A DNA stretch of 62,000 nucleotides from Zygnema cylindricum (lineage: Eukaryota; Streptophyta; Zygnematophyceae; Zygnematales; Zygnemataceae), in contig JBBHKE010002853.1 of the NCBI GenBank assembly GCA_037447655.1, positions 292,201-354,200 of the forward strand, given 5' to 3'. Position numbers and translations under genes: made by a program. This document shows positions 1 to 11,900 of the stretch, in pieces (the first letter of the stretch is position 1; each line of letters opens with the position of its first letter). The notes under the pieces are model-generated. The model saw only the letters and a program-made list of their open reading frames with translations, had not been told where the DNA came from and did not search any database.

Positions 1-1131
1 AGGAGGGAGGGAGGGAGGGACGGAGGGACAGAGGGAGGGACGGAGGGAGGGACGGAGGGAGGGACGGAGAGAGGGAGATTTCATGAAAATAAAATAAAAA
101 AAGTAAATAAATGATCAAATGGCTGTTTAGATGAAAATTTAATTAGGGTCAAAATTTCCCAATTACAGATATTATTATCATTATTCAAATATTATTATTA
201 TTAATGTTGGTACTATTAGAATATTATTATTATTCTTATTATTTCGGTTGTTCCTGAGTTCTTTTAACCATTTTTAAACCCTGGAATACCAAAAAATTGA
301 AAAAAAAAAAATGTCAATTACTAAATTGACTAAAATTAAATTAATTATGGATATTTCAACTAATTTCAATCCATACCTTCATATTTTCTCTATAATGTAA
401 AAAAAATAAAAGTAAAAAATATATTTTTTACCCTAAATCAGCACCTAGCCACTAAAAATTAGCAAACAACTAAATAAATTAAAATTTCTAAACAAATAAA
501 TAATATTAAAATACGAGGAAAATAATGGTAGGAGTAGATTTTAATATCTGAATTTGTGCCAAAATTATCACCTAAACACACAAAAAAAAAATGAAAGGAA
601 AATAAAATCCTTACTTTGGAAGCCATTGATGGAGGGGGGAGGGGGAGGAGAGGGAGAGGGAAGAACAGGCTCCTTTCCTTTTTTTAGGGGGGCGAGGGAG
701 AGAGGGAGAGAAAGTAAATTTTTTTAAGAAGATTTAGAAGAAGAATCTGTAATGCCTAAAGTGACAGCGAAAAAATCCAAGAATTCCGTACATTAACAAT
801 TCTAAGAAAACCCCAAATTTAATTTGAAGAGTCTCAGGTTTTAAAAAAAGGACAATTTTTTGGAGGGAAAAAGGAAGGAAACAAAATTAATAAATCGAAA
901 AAAATATTATAAATCGAAAAAAAAGGAGGGAAAAGAAATGGAGAGGGGCGGTAAAATAAATAAAAACTACAGTTTGTACCTCCTTAAAAAAAAAAAAAGG
1001 GGGGAGAGAAAAAGCAGGGAAAAGAGGAGGGAAAAATTTGAAATATTTCAATTAAAAATGTGTCCTTGACGTCTTCCTGGTACGGTCGTACCGTACCGTA
1101 TTGTACTTTCCCGCCTCTTTTGCCAAAGTAC
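1..1131. other. Intergenic, purine-rich and AT-rich; no gene seen
   Basis: Positions 1-80 are an imperfect array of GGGAGGGACGGA-type units. The rest is AT-rich with purine-rich blocks at about 630-720 and 860-1040. The short open frames here are low-complexity Lys/Glu/Arg translations and are not supported as genes. Confidence 0.6.
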
Positions 1132-1351
1132 TACACCGCGTATCGCTATTGGTGTTAGTGTTTTTTTTGCCACTTAATACATTTTTCTCCGTACACAATT
1201 GTCGGATTATGGATCTGACGGTTGGGATTGAAAGATAAGATTCTCACCTTCCGATTGGCTGTCTCCATGTGAAAATCGGACAAGTGTGTACGGAGAAAAG
1301 ATGTTTTAAGTGGCGAAAAAAATGTCAACACTAATAGCGATACGCGGTGTA
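1132..1351. mobile_element. MITE, TACACCGCG family (TA target)
   Basis: A 220-bp element with terminal inverted repeats of about 65 bp. The left end reads TACACCGCGTATCGCTATT and the right end is its near-complement ending CGGTGTA. The ends fit a TA target duplication, as for Tc1/mariner (Stowaway-like) MITEs. There is no coding capacity. Relatives lie at 1395-1461, 41303-41370 (one end only), 42336-42556 and 43575-44052. Confidence 0.75.
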
Positions 1352-1394
1352 AATCTAGTTAGGTTTTATTTCTAATTTTTTTGGCGATTCAGGA

Positions 1395-1461
1395 CGCTAC
1401 ACCGTGTATCGCAATTACTGTAGTGTTAACAACTTAACACTAATAGCGATACACAGTGTAC
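1395..1461. mobile_element. Short TACACC-family MITE remnant
   Basis: A 67-bp near-palindrome that starts TACACCGTG and ends CAGTGTA. It resembles two TIRs of the neighbouring family joined with almost no interior. The downstream flank (about 1462-1556) is repeated at about 4918-5024. Confidence 0.55.
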
Positions 1462-1634
1462 TGTAGTCATTCTTATTATTATTTGTAGTACAGATAAAAG
1501 GGTTGATGTTTTTCTCGCCACCCAAATTTTTCTCCGTGCACGGTGGGGTTTTGCTCATAGTTCAAAAGTAGGCGATTTCATGGTAGGCCTTTGGTCGGCG
1601 CCATATCGTAAGTTGTGTTATGGGCTTTTCATAA

Positions 1635-4215
1635 ATGGAACGATCTACTCCGCTGGGAAGTAGGAATCCGGCTCGGGGTAAGACACTTTTCATTTTAGTA
1701 CTTAAAACCGCCAAAAATGACTACCCACAAAAGAAAATAAACATCAAATGGACTATTACCCACAACCTTGACCAGTTAAGATCCATGGGCGAAGATTGTG
1801 GATGTAAACCACATTCCTTGTTGGAACATTTTGAAAGGCATGTATGTGACCTACAACCATGCTTAGTTGGAGGAGGTTGGAGATTGTGCTCGCTAAAGAG
1901 CAATTGATACACCTTTACGGTGGAAAACAAGTAGAATGCTCGGTGGAGGACTCTTAGGACCTATATATTTCAAATGTTTTCCACGTATAATCACAAAGGA
2001 TATTGTCAAAATACTTGTCCAATGTTATGAAAATCTTTTTTGCAACTAATAAAAATGATATGTTAGGTCTCACAAACCGTAATCTCATCCCTTAAACTTA
2101 TGTAATGTCACACACAAAAATGTCACACGAGAATAAACATGTGTCCCAATCGAATCCATGAGGACCGTTATCCAAAGGTCCTCCCAACGATGTGAAGGAA
2201 AACCAATCCAACTCGAGGGCTTCGAAGACCTCTAACTCGGTGACACGGAGGGAGGTACATAAACCCCTCGTTTGACGTTTTACCCCAATTGGGCACAAAA
2301 AACACAAAAAACATCTCACACCAAATGAACAACGAAATAAACTATTCCTTTCGTAATTTATTTTGTCACTGCAACACATTGTGGGTTTTGCTTAATGGCG
2401 GGGGTTAAACCTAAACATAGGTATAAAGCAAACATAATTGATCGACTGCTAAATATATTGTTCGGGAAAGTTACGAGGCCTACAACCATGCACCAACCTT
2501 TGACTACGAGGACGAAAGTAAGCTATCAAGTGATTGAGCCGAAGGCAACAACCTTAGCGTATTTTAGTATTACAAGGCTTGTAGTTGATCTGACACATAT
2601 AAGTTATTGTCGATAACGGGAGGTGGAAAAAGTGTGACGTGATTTTGAGCACCAGACGGTAATAAAGCACGAGCCCAGAGAAAAGCTCTATGAAATGGAA
2701 ATAGACCATACTCCAGGTTAGGGATGATTTGGGCTAGAATATGGAACGTCACCAGTGAAACAAGAGACAATGGCAAGCGCCACCAAAGCCCAATTACCCA
2801 AATATGTTTTTCATGCCATTTCAGGCATATGATTAAAACCAAAACCACCAAAAGAAGTTGTGAAGCTAGATACTTCGTGTATAAACGGTCCCTTCGATTG
2901 ATGTAAAACCCCATTCCTAACCAGGTGGTGCAGCACACTAAAAATATTGTCATCGAAGCCGTCAAGGGATGACAAAAATAACGTCGTTAGTGGTAAAGTT
3001 AGCCCGAGATGGGCAAGAGGTTGAGCATTACCCACTTTAATGACGGATTGGACTAAATAGCTAAAAGCACTAGAAGGATATTCTCATGCTTTTCGACCTA
3101 AACATGGCAGTTTGTTTATCTCTTGAGATTATAAAAGTAATTAAGTGTGTTCGATCATTTTTTTGGTGTGCAGATAAAGTCCATGCCCTAAACGGATGCG
3201 CTTATTCACCGTTTAGTTTGTGGAGCTAGTTATAATACTTTGATCTCATTGATTAAGTGTGGGGATTTTTTTATTATTATCATTGAACATGGCAACATGT
3301 AAAGAGATCATGGCGCAACCGTATTGCGAGGATGGAAAGTGATGGATGTCCTTACCATAGTTGATGTCCGAAAAGGTACCGAAAAAACCCTATACCTGGA
3401 TGCCCCATAAATTACTCGTATTGTACATAGAATACCCGTCCAAAGCTTAGTTGTTCAAATCGCGCTATTTTTTCATTTTTTCTAGTTTCTACGTATTGTA
3501 CGTGACTTTTGAAAAATCGCAAAAAAACGTCAACTGTAAACTGAACGGACAATTTACAGGAAACGTACAGACAAATTACGGTAGATGTACGGATATATAC
3601 GGAAATTATACGGAAGTTGACGAAAAGATACGATGCACGTATCGGTACTTTCTGTTCTGTAAACTGAACAGAAATTTCACGGATAATGTACGAAATTCTA
3701 TCGTTCATGTACGGAAAATTTCGAAAAGAGATGTTGTAGCGTCACACTATTTGCGCGCGGTAAGTTTAAAATGTGTACGACTTCTTCAATTTTTTTTCAA
3801 AGAAGTCTCCATGAAAACCCGCCATGAAGCGGTACATGTTCAATTCAATTTTGTATATATGTACGGAATTACACGGACATAAATTCGTTAACTATTTTTA
3901 CGATTTTTTCAAATCGCCTTCGCCAGTTTCTACGTATTGTACGCGCGTTTGAATCGTGCGTAAAATGCGTTTTGAACAACTATGGTCCAAAGATAAATGT
4001 CCATGGAGGAAACTCGATTTAATTTTTTTTGTTATGGAGCCCAAAATGCTCAAGGCTCCGCAGACGAGAAATCTTATCAATTTCGACGCCTTTCCCTGTA
4101 ATCAGGGTTAGCCGCCTGAACGCCGTACAGAATTAAAACTACAGTACACATTCTGTACGGCTGTTTGCTTCCGCACACTCTGCTATGGGGCTTATAGTGT
4201 TCCCGCACCGTCCCG
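1635..4215. repeat. Decayed 2-kb repeat, copy A (interrupted)
   Basis: This segment is repeated in direct orientation at 6443-8507 with roughly 90% identity by eye. Both copies contain open fragments (for example starting ME-STPLGS) broken by stops and frameshifts, so it is probably a dead transposon. I do not recognise the family. Relative to copy B, copy A carries a 539-bp MITE at 3446-3984, so copy B serves as the empty-site control. The shared 3' end (about 3993-4215) includes the CCGTACAG-rich stretch. Confidence 0.7.
3446..3984. mobile_element. hAT-like MITE with 8-bp target duplication
   Basis: It is flanked by GTCCAAAG at 3438-3445 and 3985-3992. The ends read CTTAGTTGTTCAAA and, as reverse complement of the right end, CATAGTTGTTCAAA. 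The element is absent from the other copy of the host repeat near 8255, which confirms insertion. The 8-bp duplication suggests hAT. The interior is rich in GTACGG words, and its one open frame of about 140 codons is not credible as a gene. Confidence 0.75.
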
Positions 4216-4264
4216 AAAAGTCACGTGAAGTCACAAACAGTGACGAAAAATGACGTGGGTCATC

Positions 4265-4390
4265 ACAGATTGTAGACGTTGACAGCGTCACGTGCATTGT
4301 CGACGTATACAATCGTCACGCCCTAAGTGACAATTTCGTTTGGTACACATAGGGACACCCGAAACCCGGGTCCGCCGGATCTGCGCTAAA
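4265..4390. repeat. Dispersed repeat shared with 28.54-28.66 kb
   Basis: The block from the GTCGACGTATACA region to the GGGTCCGCCGGAT region recurs in direct orientation at about 28540-28660, where it lies inside a Tourist-like element. It is probably a truncated relative of that element. Confidence 0.5.
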
Positions 4391-4452
4391 AAACAAAAAA
4401 AAAATCTCTAAGTTTGAAGTACATAGAGACGCACCCTAATAGCGATACACAG

Positions 4453-4909
4453 CATAGTTCAAAAGTAGGTGTTTTTTGGTAGGCCTTTTGTAGGCCGCCT
4501 TTAGCGTAAGTTGTGTTACGGGCTTTCCATGCGATCTTCTTAGATCACTACTTTCATCAGCGACCGTCCGATCGTCCGAATCTGACGATAGTCCTATCGT
4601 AAGTTGTGTTATGGGGTTTTCTTGTGATCTTCTTAGATCGTTACTTTCTTCAACGACCGTCTGATCGTCCAAATCTGACGGTTGAAATAAAAAGTCGCTC
4701 AAAGCTCACAGAAAAAAAAAAAATTGTCCGTTTTTTTTTTCAAATTTAGTCATGACGTTTAATTCTCTATCGATCCATGCGCAACTCAACCATGTTACTA
4801 TTTTGTTTCATTTTGCGGCCAATACAATATGGGTCTTAAGGCCATATTGTATGATTTGCATACAATAGGCATATTGTATGGGCGTACGGTCACCTACTTT
4901 TGAACTATG
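4453..4909. mobile_element. hAT-like MITE nested in an older MITE
   Basis: A 457-bp element flanked by the 8-bp duplication ATACACAG (4445-4452 and 4910-4917). TIRs are CATAGTTCAAAAGTAGG and its complement. The target itself is the TACACC-family sequence seen uninterrupted near 1441-1461, so the insertion is nested and datable by order. It is related to 45998-46638 and to the fragment at about 1557-1630. Confidence 0.8.
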
Positions 4910-5234
4910 ATACACAGTGTACTGTAGTCATTATTATTATTATTTGTAGTACAGATAAAAGGGTTGATGTTTTTCTCGCCACCCAAAAAAAAATCCGTGC
5001 ACGGTAGGGTTTTGCTGTATTTGTTAATCTTGCCACGTGGACGGACACAATCCATTCATACACACAAATTTGTCTTGTTCGGCCTATTCTACCATAGGAC
5101 GTGTGTGCGATTGTGCGAAGAATCTGAAGCTTTTCTCCGAAATAATGACGTCCATTTGGCATTTTCCGTTCCCACTATTTATTGTAAACGACCATAATAG
5201 AGAATAAATAATTGAATTATACACGTCCACGTAA

Positions 5235-6162
5235 AGGCGTGTCCCCATGTAACCGAAACTTTGAAACGTTACTTTGGAATTTAGCTCATATTTTACGGTG
5301 TACTTTTCAAAGTGTGCCTATGTCAATCGTTACTTGCGCGTTGATTACTTCGAATATGTGACAGATAGACATCTACAAAATGTGCGATAGTCTACGAAAC
5401 GAAATGTAGACGACTACGAAACTTCCTAAAAACGGCGACAGTTGTAAACGTCGAGGTTTTTGTGACGTTGTAGATGTTTAGGGTTTTGTGACATAGCGCA
5501 ATCATGCTACCATGTGACGTCATCAGTAAGTAGATTTTTCGCCATGGCTTCCCTATTTCGTTTTCTTATATTTTATCATTCGATATGCCATCAAACTTAG
5601 ACCAAAAATATTCAAAAAATATATAAAATATATATCTTTCATTTGATACTATTATTGTTGCATCTCGTGTACATAAGAGAGAAAGAGGAGTGGTCGAGTG
5701 AGAAAGAGGGGGAGAGACGAGGACGGCGTAAAATTTTGCAAAGGACCCATGAAGGAAAGTGGAGGTCCGAGACCCTTGCAAATTTTTTTCCGTACATGTT
5801 TGTCATTTTCTTATGTGCATGTGCGTGACGAGCAGTGAAAAAAATAGCGTGTACTTTCTTTCGTGCAATTTTGTTCGAAAACGTTTGACGCGTGCAATCC
5901 AGGTTTTCTATTTGTCAATAGGTTAGTATTTTGATTAAAATCAGGTCGCGATTTGATTCCAGTGCAAGTGTGAAGATGGGCTGGAAGTGGGTCGCGATGA
6001 TAATAGCGCTAAATTGCCGTACCTTCCAAGTTCCAAGATGACGCAAAATGTACTTGTGTTTTTGCCCGTTTTTCTTACGACGTAATATTTTCTCGTTGGA
6101 AGTCCCATTTTATGTGAAAACGACGGAAAAGAAGCTTTACTTTAACACATGGGGACACGCCC
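5235..6162. mobile_element. Tourist/Harbinger-like MITE (TAA target)
   Basis: A 928-bp element with inverted ends GGCGTGTCCCCATGT (5236-5250) and complement (6147-6161), bounded by TAA at 5232-5234 and 6163-6165. The 3-bp TAA target is typical of PIF/Harbinger MITEs. No transposase frame is visible. Family members lie at 27927-28699 and 46650-47387. Confidence 0.7.
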
Positions 6163-6442
6163 TAAGTCGATATGATTTATAATTTTAGATTCATTTACGA
6201 TCGCGGAATTCTAATAGAGGTGTCACACACTAACGGTTTAAGCACACAGGTGTGCACAATAGAGCGTGATTGTACGGACCAATAGGAAAAAATATATTTG
6301 CTGCACACAGTTAAACAACGTGCGCACACGATAAGTTCGCATATGAGGTGTAGCTGATAAATCCACATCTAGAATCACATAAATAAAACATTACGAGTTT
6401 AATTTTGTCTCTTTTCTCTAGTGTGAGGCCGAGGGTCGCGAA
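6163..6442. other. Intergenic; nothing recognised
   Basis: AT-rich with scattered CACACA and TGCGCAC words. No coding or RNA feature could be supported. Confidence 0.4.
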
Positions 6443-8507
6443 ATGGAAGGATCTACTCCGCTGGGAAGTAGGATCCGGTTTGGGGTACCTAAGACACCTT
6501 TCATATTAGTTCTTAAAACCGCCAAAAGTGAATACCCACAAAAGAGAATAAACATCAAATGGACTTTTACCCACAAACTTGACAAGTTAAGATCCATGGG
6601 CGAAGATTGTGAATGTAAACCAGATCCCATTGTTTAAACATTTGGAAGGGCATGTATGTGATTTACAACCATGCTGAGTTGGAGGAGGGTTGGAGATTAT
6701 GCTCGCTATGGAGCAATTGACACACCTTTACGGTGGAAAACAAGTAGAATGCTCGGTGGAGGACTCTTAGGACCTATATATTTCAAATGTTTTCCACGAA
6801 TAATCGCAAAAGAGATTGTAAAAAGACTTGTCCAATGTTATGAAAATATTTTTTGCAACTAATAAAAATGATATGTTAGGTCTCATTGACCGTGATCTCA
6901 TCCCTTAAACGTATATAATGTCACACACAAAAATGTCACACGAGAATAAACTTGTGTCCCAATCGAATCCATGAGGACCATTAATCAAAAGTCCGCAGAA
7001 CGACGTGGAGGAAAACCAATCCAACTCGAGGGCTTCGAAGACCTCTCTATCGGTGATAGTGAGGGAGGTATATAAAAACCCCTCGTTTGACCTTTTACCA
7101 CACTTAGGCACAAAAAACACCAAAAAATCTCACACCAAATGAACAACGAAATAAATGATTCCTTTGGAAATTTATTCATTCACTACAACACAATGTGGAT
7201 TTTGCTTAGTGGCGGGGTTAAACCTAAACATAAGTATAAAGCAAACATAAATTGATCGAACGCTAAACATATTGCTCGGGAAAGTTACGAGGCCTACAAC
7301 CCTACACCAACCTTTGCCTACGAGGACGAAAGTAAGAGATCACGTGATTGAGGCGAAGGTAACAACCTTAGCGTATTTTAATATTACAAAGCTTGTAGCT
7401 GATTTGACAAATATAAGTTATTGTCGATAATAGGAGGTGGAAAAAGTGTGATCGTGATTTTGAGCGCCGGGCAGTAATAAAGCACGAGCCCCGAGAAAAG
7501 CCCCATGAAACAGGAATAGACTATACTCCGTGTTAGGGATGATTTGGGCTATAATTTGGAACGTCACCAGTGAAACAAGAGACAATGGCAAGCGCCACCA
7601 AAGCCCAATTACCCAAATATGTTTTTCACGCCATTTACGGCATATGACTAAAATCAAAATCACTAAAAATAGTTGGGAAGGTAACTAGTTTGTATATAAA
7701 CGGTCCCTTCAGTTGATGTAAAATCCCATTCCTAACCAGGTGGTGCAACACACTAAATACATTGTCATCGAAGTTGTTAAGGGAAGACAAAAATAACGGC
7801 GTTGGTGTTAAAGTTAGCCCAAGATGGGTAAGAGGTTGAGCATTGCCCACTTTAAAGACAACTTGGACTAAATAGCTAAAAGCACTAGTAGAATATTCTC
7901 ATGCTTTTCGACCTGAACATGGCAGTTTGTTTACCTCTTGAGATTTTAGAAATAATTAAGTGTGTTCGATCATTTTTTTCAGGGTGCAGATAAAATCCAT
8001 GCCCTAAACGGATGCGCTTATTCACCTCTTAGTTTGCAGAGCTAGTTATAATAGTTTGATCTCGTTGATTGTGGGGATTTTTTTTTATTATTTTTGAACA
8101 TGGCAACATGTAAATAGATCATGGCGCAACCGTATTGCGAGGATGTAAAGTGATGGATGTCCTTACCATAGTTTATGTCCGAAAAGGTACCGAAAAAACT
8201 CTATATCTGGATGCCCCATAAAGTACTCGTATTGTACATAGAATACCCTTCCAAGGATAAATGATTAAATGTCCATGGAGTTTTAAACTCTACAAACTCG
8301 ATTTTTTTTTGTTATGGAACCCAAAATGCTCAAGGCTCCGCAGACGAGAAATCGTATCAATTTCGACGCCTTTCCCTCTAATCAGGGTTAGCCACCTGAA
8401 CGCCGTACAGAATTAAAACTACAGTACACATTCTGTACGGCTATTTGCTTCCGCACATTCTGCTATGAGGCTTATAAAGTTATAATGTTCCCGCACCGTC
8501 CCGAAAA
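6443..8507. repeat. Decayed 2-kb repeat, copy B
   Basis: Direct-orientation copy of 1635-4215 lacking the MITE at 3446. The two copies begin with nearly the same sequence (ATGGAA then GGATCTACTCCGCTGGGA in this copy) and end with the same CCCGCACCGTCCCGAAAA. They differ by many substitutions and small indels, so the duplication is not recent. Copy starts are 4.8 kb apart with different sequence between, so this is either an old segmental duplication or two insertions of one family. Confidence 0.7.
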
Positions 8508-8741
8508 TTGGGAATTTATCCGCACTCTAGATAATACGATCGGACGGTGAAGATCATGCCCATAAAATGAGGAGGTGAATTAACCGTACTGTACCCTAGG
8601 GTTCAGAATTTCATGCTGCAAAAAGTTGAATCCTTCTTTTCACTTTCCCTCTCCTTCTTTTCGCGCCTATTTTATTTTATTTCGTTGGTCTCGTCACGAC
8701 ACTTTGCTGCAGATTTTTTGTCGTTTTCTGCGGGAGGAAGA

Positions 8742-8748
8742 TATATAA
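8742..8748 (+). promoter_or_regulatory. Probable TATA box of PRP39
   Basis: TATATAA about 180 bp upstream of the PRP39 start codon. It leaves a plausible 5' UTR of about 150 nt that contains a threefold CCTAAGAAAA repeat (about 8847-8880). No initiator can be assigned without transcript data. Confidence 0.5.
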
Positions 8749-8922
8749 AGAATGCTTTAGGGAATTTCTCTTCCAGTCGTAGCAAACTCATCAAACATAG
8801 AAAAATATCAGAAGAACTATCAAAAATATTGAAAAAATACATAGAGAAAACCTAAGAAAACCTAAGAAAACCTAAAAAAACTTAAAACAAATACGAAATA
8901 TCAATAATATATATAAAAAAAA

Positions 8923-11900
8923 ATGGCAGATGATTTAGCTGACGGTGCCGTACCTATGCAAGAAGACCAGCAGCAGGTCGAATCGGCGGCGGATGTCGAA
9001 ATATCGGCACCGATATCGGCCGATATCGGAGCTCCAACCGATATGGAGAATGCAGGAACAGATCATCCAGCAGAATCGGCGAAAATCGATGCTTCTGATT
9101 CGGTCCAGCTGGGGGAATCCATGCCTGATGGCGGCCAAGGGGGAGTAGGAGAAGGAGGAGGAGTAGAAGGAGGAGGAGGAGGAGGAGAAGGAGGGGGAGA
9201 TCAGATGGAGGGAGGCCAACAGGGAGATCTAGAGGAGGTCAAAAAGGGTAAGGGGGTGTGGCTTATCTCTTCTTTTACATCAATTTATTTTTATTTTTTT
9301 GGAGCTTTTATTGGAGTCTCTCTCTCTCTCTCTCTTTCTCCATCTCCCACTCCAGCTCCCTCTCCAGCTCCCTCTCCCTCTCCCTCTCCAGCTTTTCTCT
9401 CCTCTCCTCCAGCTTCTCCCTCTCGCTCTCCTCTCCCTCTCCGTCTTTCTCCCCTTTCGCTCCCCCTCCCCTTCTTTATCCCTTCCGCCCTCCCTCTCTT
9501 TCTTGGAGTTTTTACTGGGTTAAACTAGTAGCTTTAAAGAGAAGTTTTTTCATAGAAATAAAGTTTCCATGCACACTTTTTTAATGCAGTAATTTAGTTC
9601 AGTAATTTAGTAATCCATTATCTACTTTCGGAAAATGACTAATAGAATGGACAACTAAATTTTACTTTCTAAAAAAGCGAACTGTTTTCTATTTTGACTT
9701 TACAAATTTTGACTTATTTGACTTATTTTGCTCATTTCTATTCATTTTTACTAATATTTTCTGCTATAATTTTCATGTGTATTTTTATGGTGTTTCTTTT
9801 TGATTGGTTTATTTATGAATGTTCTTGTTTTTTTTTATATAACATAAAGTAAACTATTTGTAGATCAGATAATATTTCAATAGCACACATCCGTACAAAT
9901 AATCATGTCAGGTTTTGTTTACTTGAGACTAGGTAATCTTATTTAGAATTAAGGTCTTTAGAAAAAGTGTTGTATTTTGATTATTTTGTTTACATTTCTT
10001 TCACAAATATGTAAACATAAACACTGTGGAGATTTATTTACTTAACAAATAGATAAGTATACATACTGTGGATGTTGGACCTTTGTTTACTTTACAAATA
10101 CATAAATGTAAAGACTATGGATCTTTATTTGCTTCAAAGGACAAAAATAATTTCAGATGCCAGAATGCTAGAATGTGCCAGAAAATGCCAGAATGGAAAA
10201 TTGTGTTTAAACGCATTACATAAAAAGTTGCAACGTCAAAACTCTATCTAAACGTTTTAATAGCCGTTTGAACGTTGTAACTGTCGTTTATACTGCTACA
10301 ATCAGTAGCCAGTCATTTTTTTTTTGTTTTGTTTCGCAAGTCCTAACAATCCTTTCTTGGAACATAACATCTATTACCATTTGAATTGAAATATTAAATG
10401 ATAATAATATTGATAATATTTATGATTTTATTTATTTCTATTTTTTGAAATACTGAAAATACGTTGGAACTAAAGTCATTTAATTTGTGGTCCTGAGGAG
10501 ACATTTTTGCACGTACTAATAGAGAAGTCCGTGGTGTTTTTTTGTAGGAGAAATAGTACGGAATAACGAAAATAACTCATGTTTTGACAAGTATTTTGAC
10601 ATTTAAACGCTAAACCCTTTGAACGCCAGAGCAGATACCTGTTAAACAAGGTTGTCAATGGGGCTTTTATTTTCTAAGTTTTCCCATTATTGGTATGTAG
10701 CACATGTGTGCTAGATCAGAAAGTTACTTTTCTGGTTACTTTTTTCTTTTCAATGGTTATTGTTCTTCATACTCTTATATACAAATTTGCATATATATGT
10801 GATTGAAGAACAATAACCATTAAGCTTTAAGCTTTAAGGCCTACAATATACATATGTATACATATATTTAGTTATAATTTAGTTATATTATTTAGTCAAA
10901 GCTTAAAGCTTAATGGTCTATAAATGTATATCCGTGTATATATATGTGTGCGTGTGTGTGTGGTATATGTACATTTATCTACATATATGTGTATGTCTTA
11001 AAGTTAAAGCTTAATGTTTTTTTTTGTTTTTTTCATATGCTGGTTATTTCAGAGCTTCGAGAGGAAGACAACTATTTTTGTTAAAGTTTTTTATGTATTT
11101 TTATGGCAGATCTCTCAGAGGAGGGAAGCTAGTTTTTTTTTTCTTTTTCATTTATTGATTTTTTTGTTTTTGCTTATCATTTTTTTGCAGAGCTCTCAGA
11201 GGAGGAAAAGCTGTGGAATCAAGTGAAGGAGAATCCGGCTGATTTCTCCGCCTGGACCAGCTTGCTTGCAGAAACTGAGAAGAATGCTGGGGTAAGATTC
11301 TTGTTATAATTTATTCTTTTTTCAATTTCTATTCATGTTTTTTTTTTGTCAGAATTTTATTCATGTCATTTCAGGACCAGCCTGCTTGTGGAAACTGAGA
11401 AGAATGCCGGGGTGAGATTTTATGCAAGGATTTCATTCATTTTATAATTTGTTCATGTTATAGTTTACTCATGTTAAAGTTCTTTTCATGTTTCATTTTT
11501 TTTCATGTTTTAATTTTATTCACGCCCAGATTTTATTCGTGTTTTAATTTGATTCGTGTTACGTTTTCTCTTCAAATGTATTTCTGTATTTGTATGGCTG
11601 GAAATAGTTAACAACTTTTGTTTTGGATTATTACAGTATCATTTTGACTTCATATTCATTTCATTTTGACTTCAATTTCACTTCACTTTTTTGACTTCAT
11701 TTTGACTTCAATTTGGTTCAATTTTGTTTGAAAGGACGAGAAGGATTCTGGAATTGTTTATGACTGATTTTGGTGTGTACTTTTTTCAACTCGCAATGAG
11801 CAGGATTTTGGAATGATTTGTAGAGATTATTGATTTTGGAATGATTTCATAATTAATGATAAACTATATTGTCTTATTCAGGATACTATCGATAACATTA

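Noticed and set aside
3451-3882. 143-codon ORF at 3.4-3.9 kb
   Set aside because: Lies wholly inside a MITE with target duplications; composition is repetitive GTAC words.
9258-9584. Ser/Leu/Pro-rich open frames in the CT tract of PRP39 intron 1
   Set aside because: They are three-frame translations of a CTCCCT microsatellite inside an intron with a good donor.
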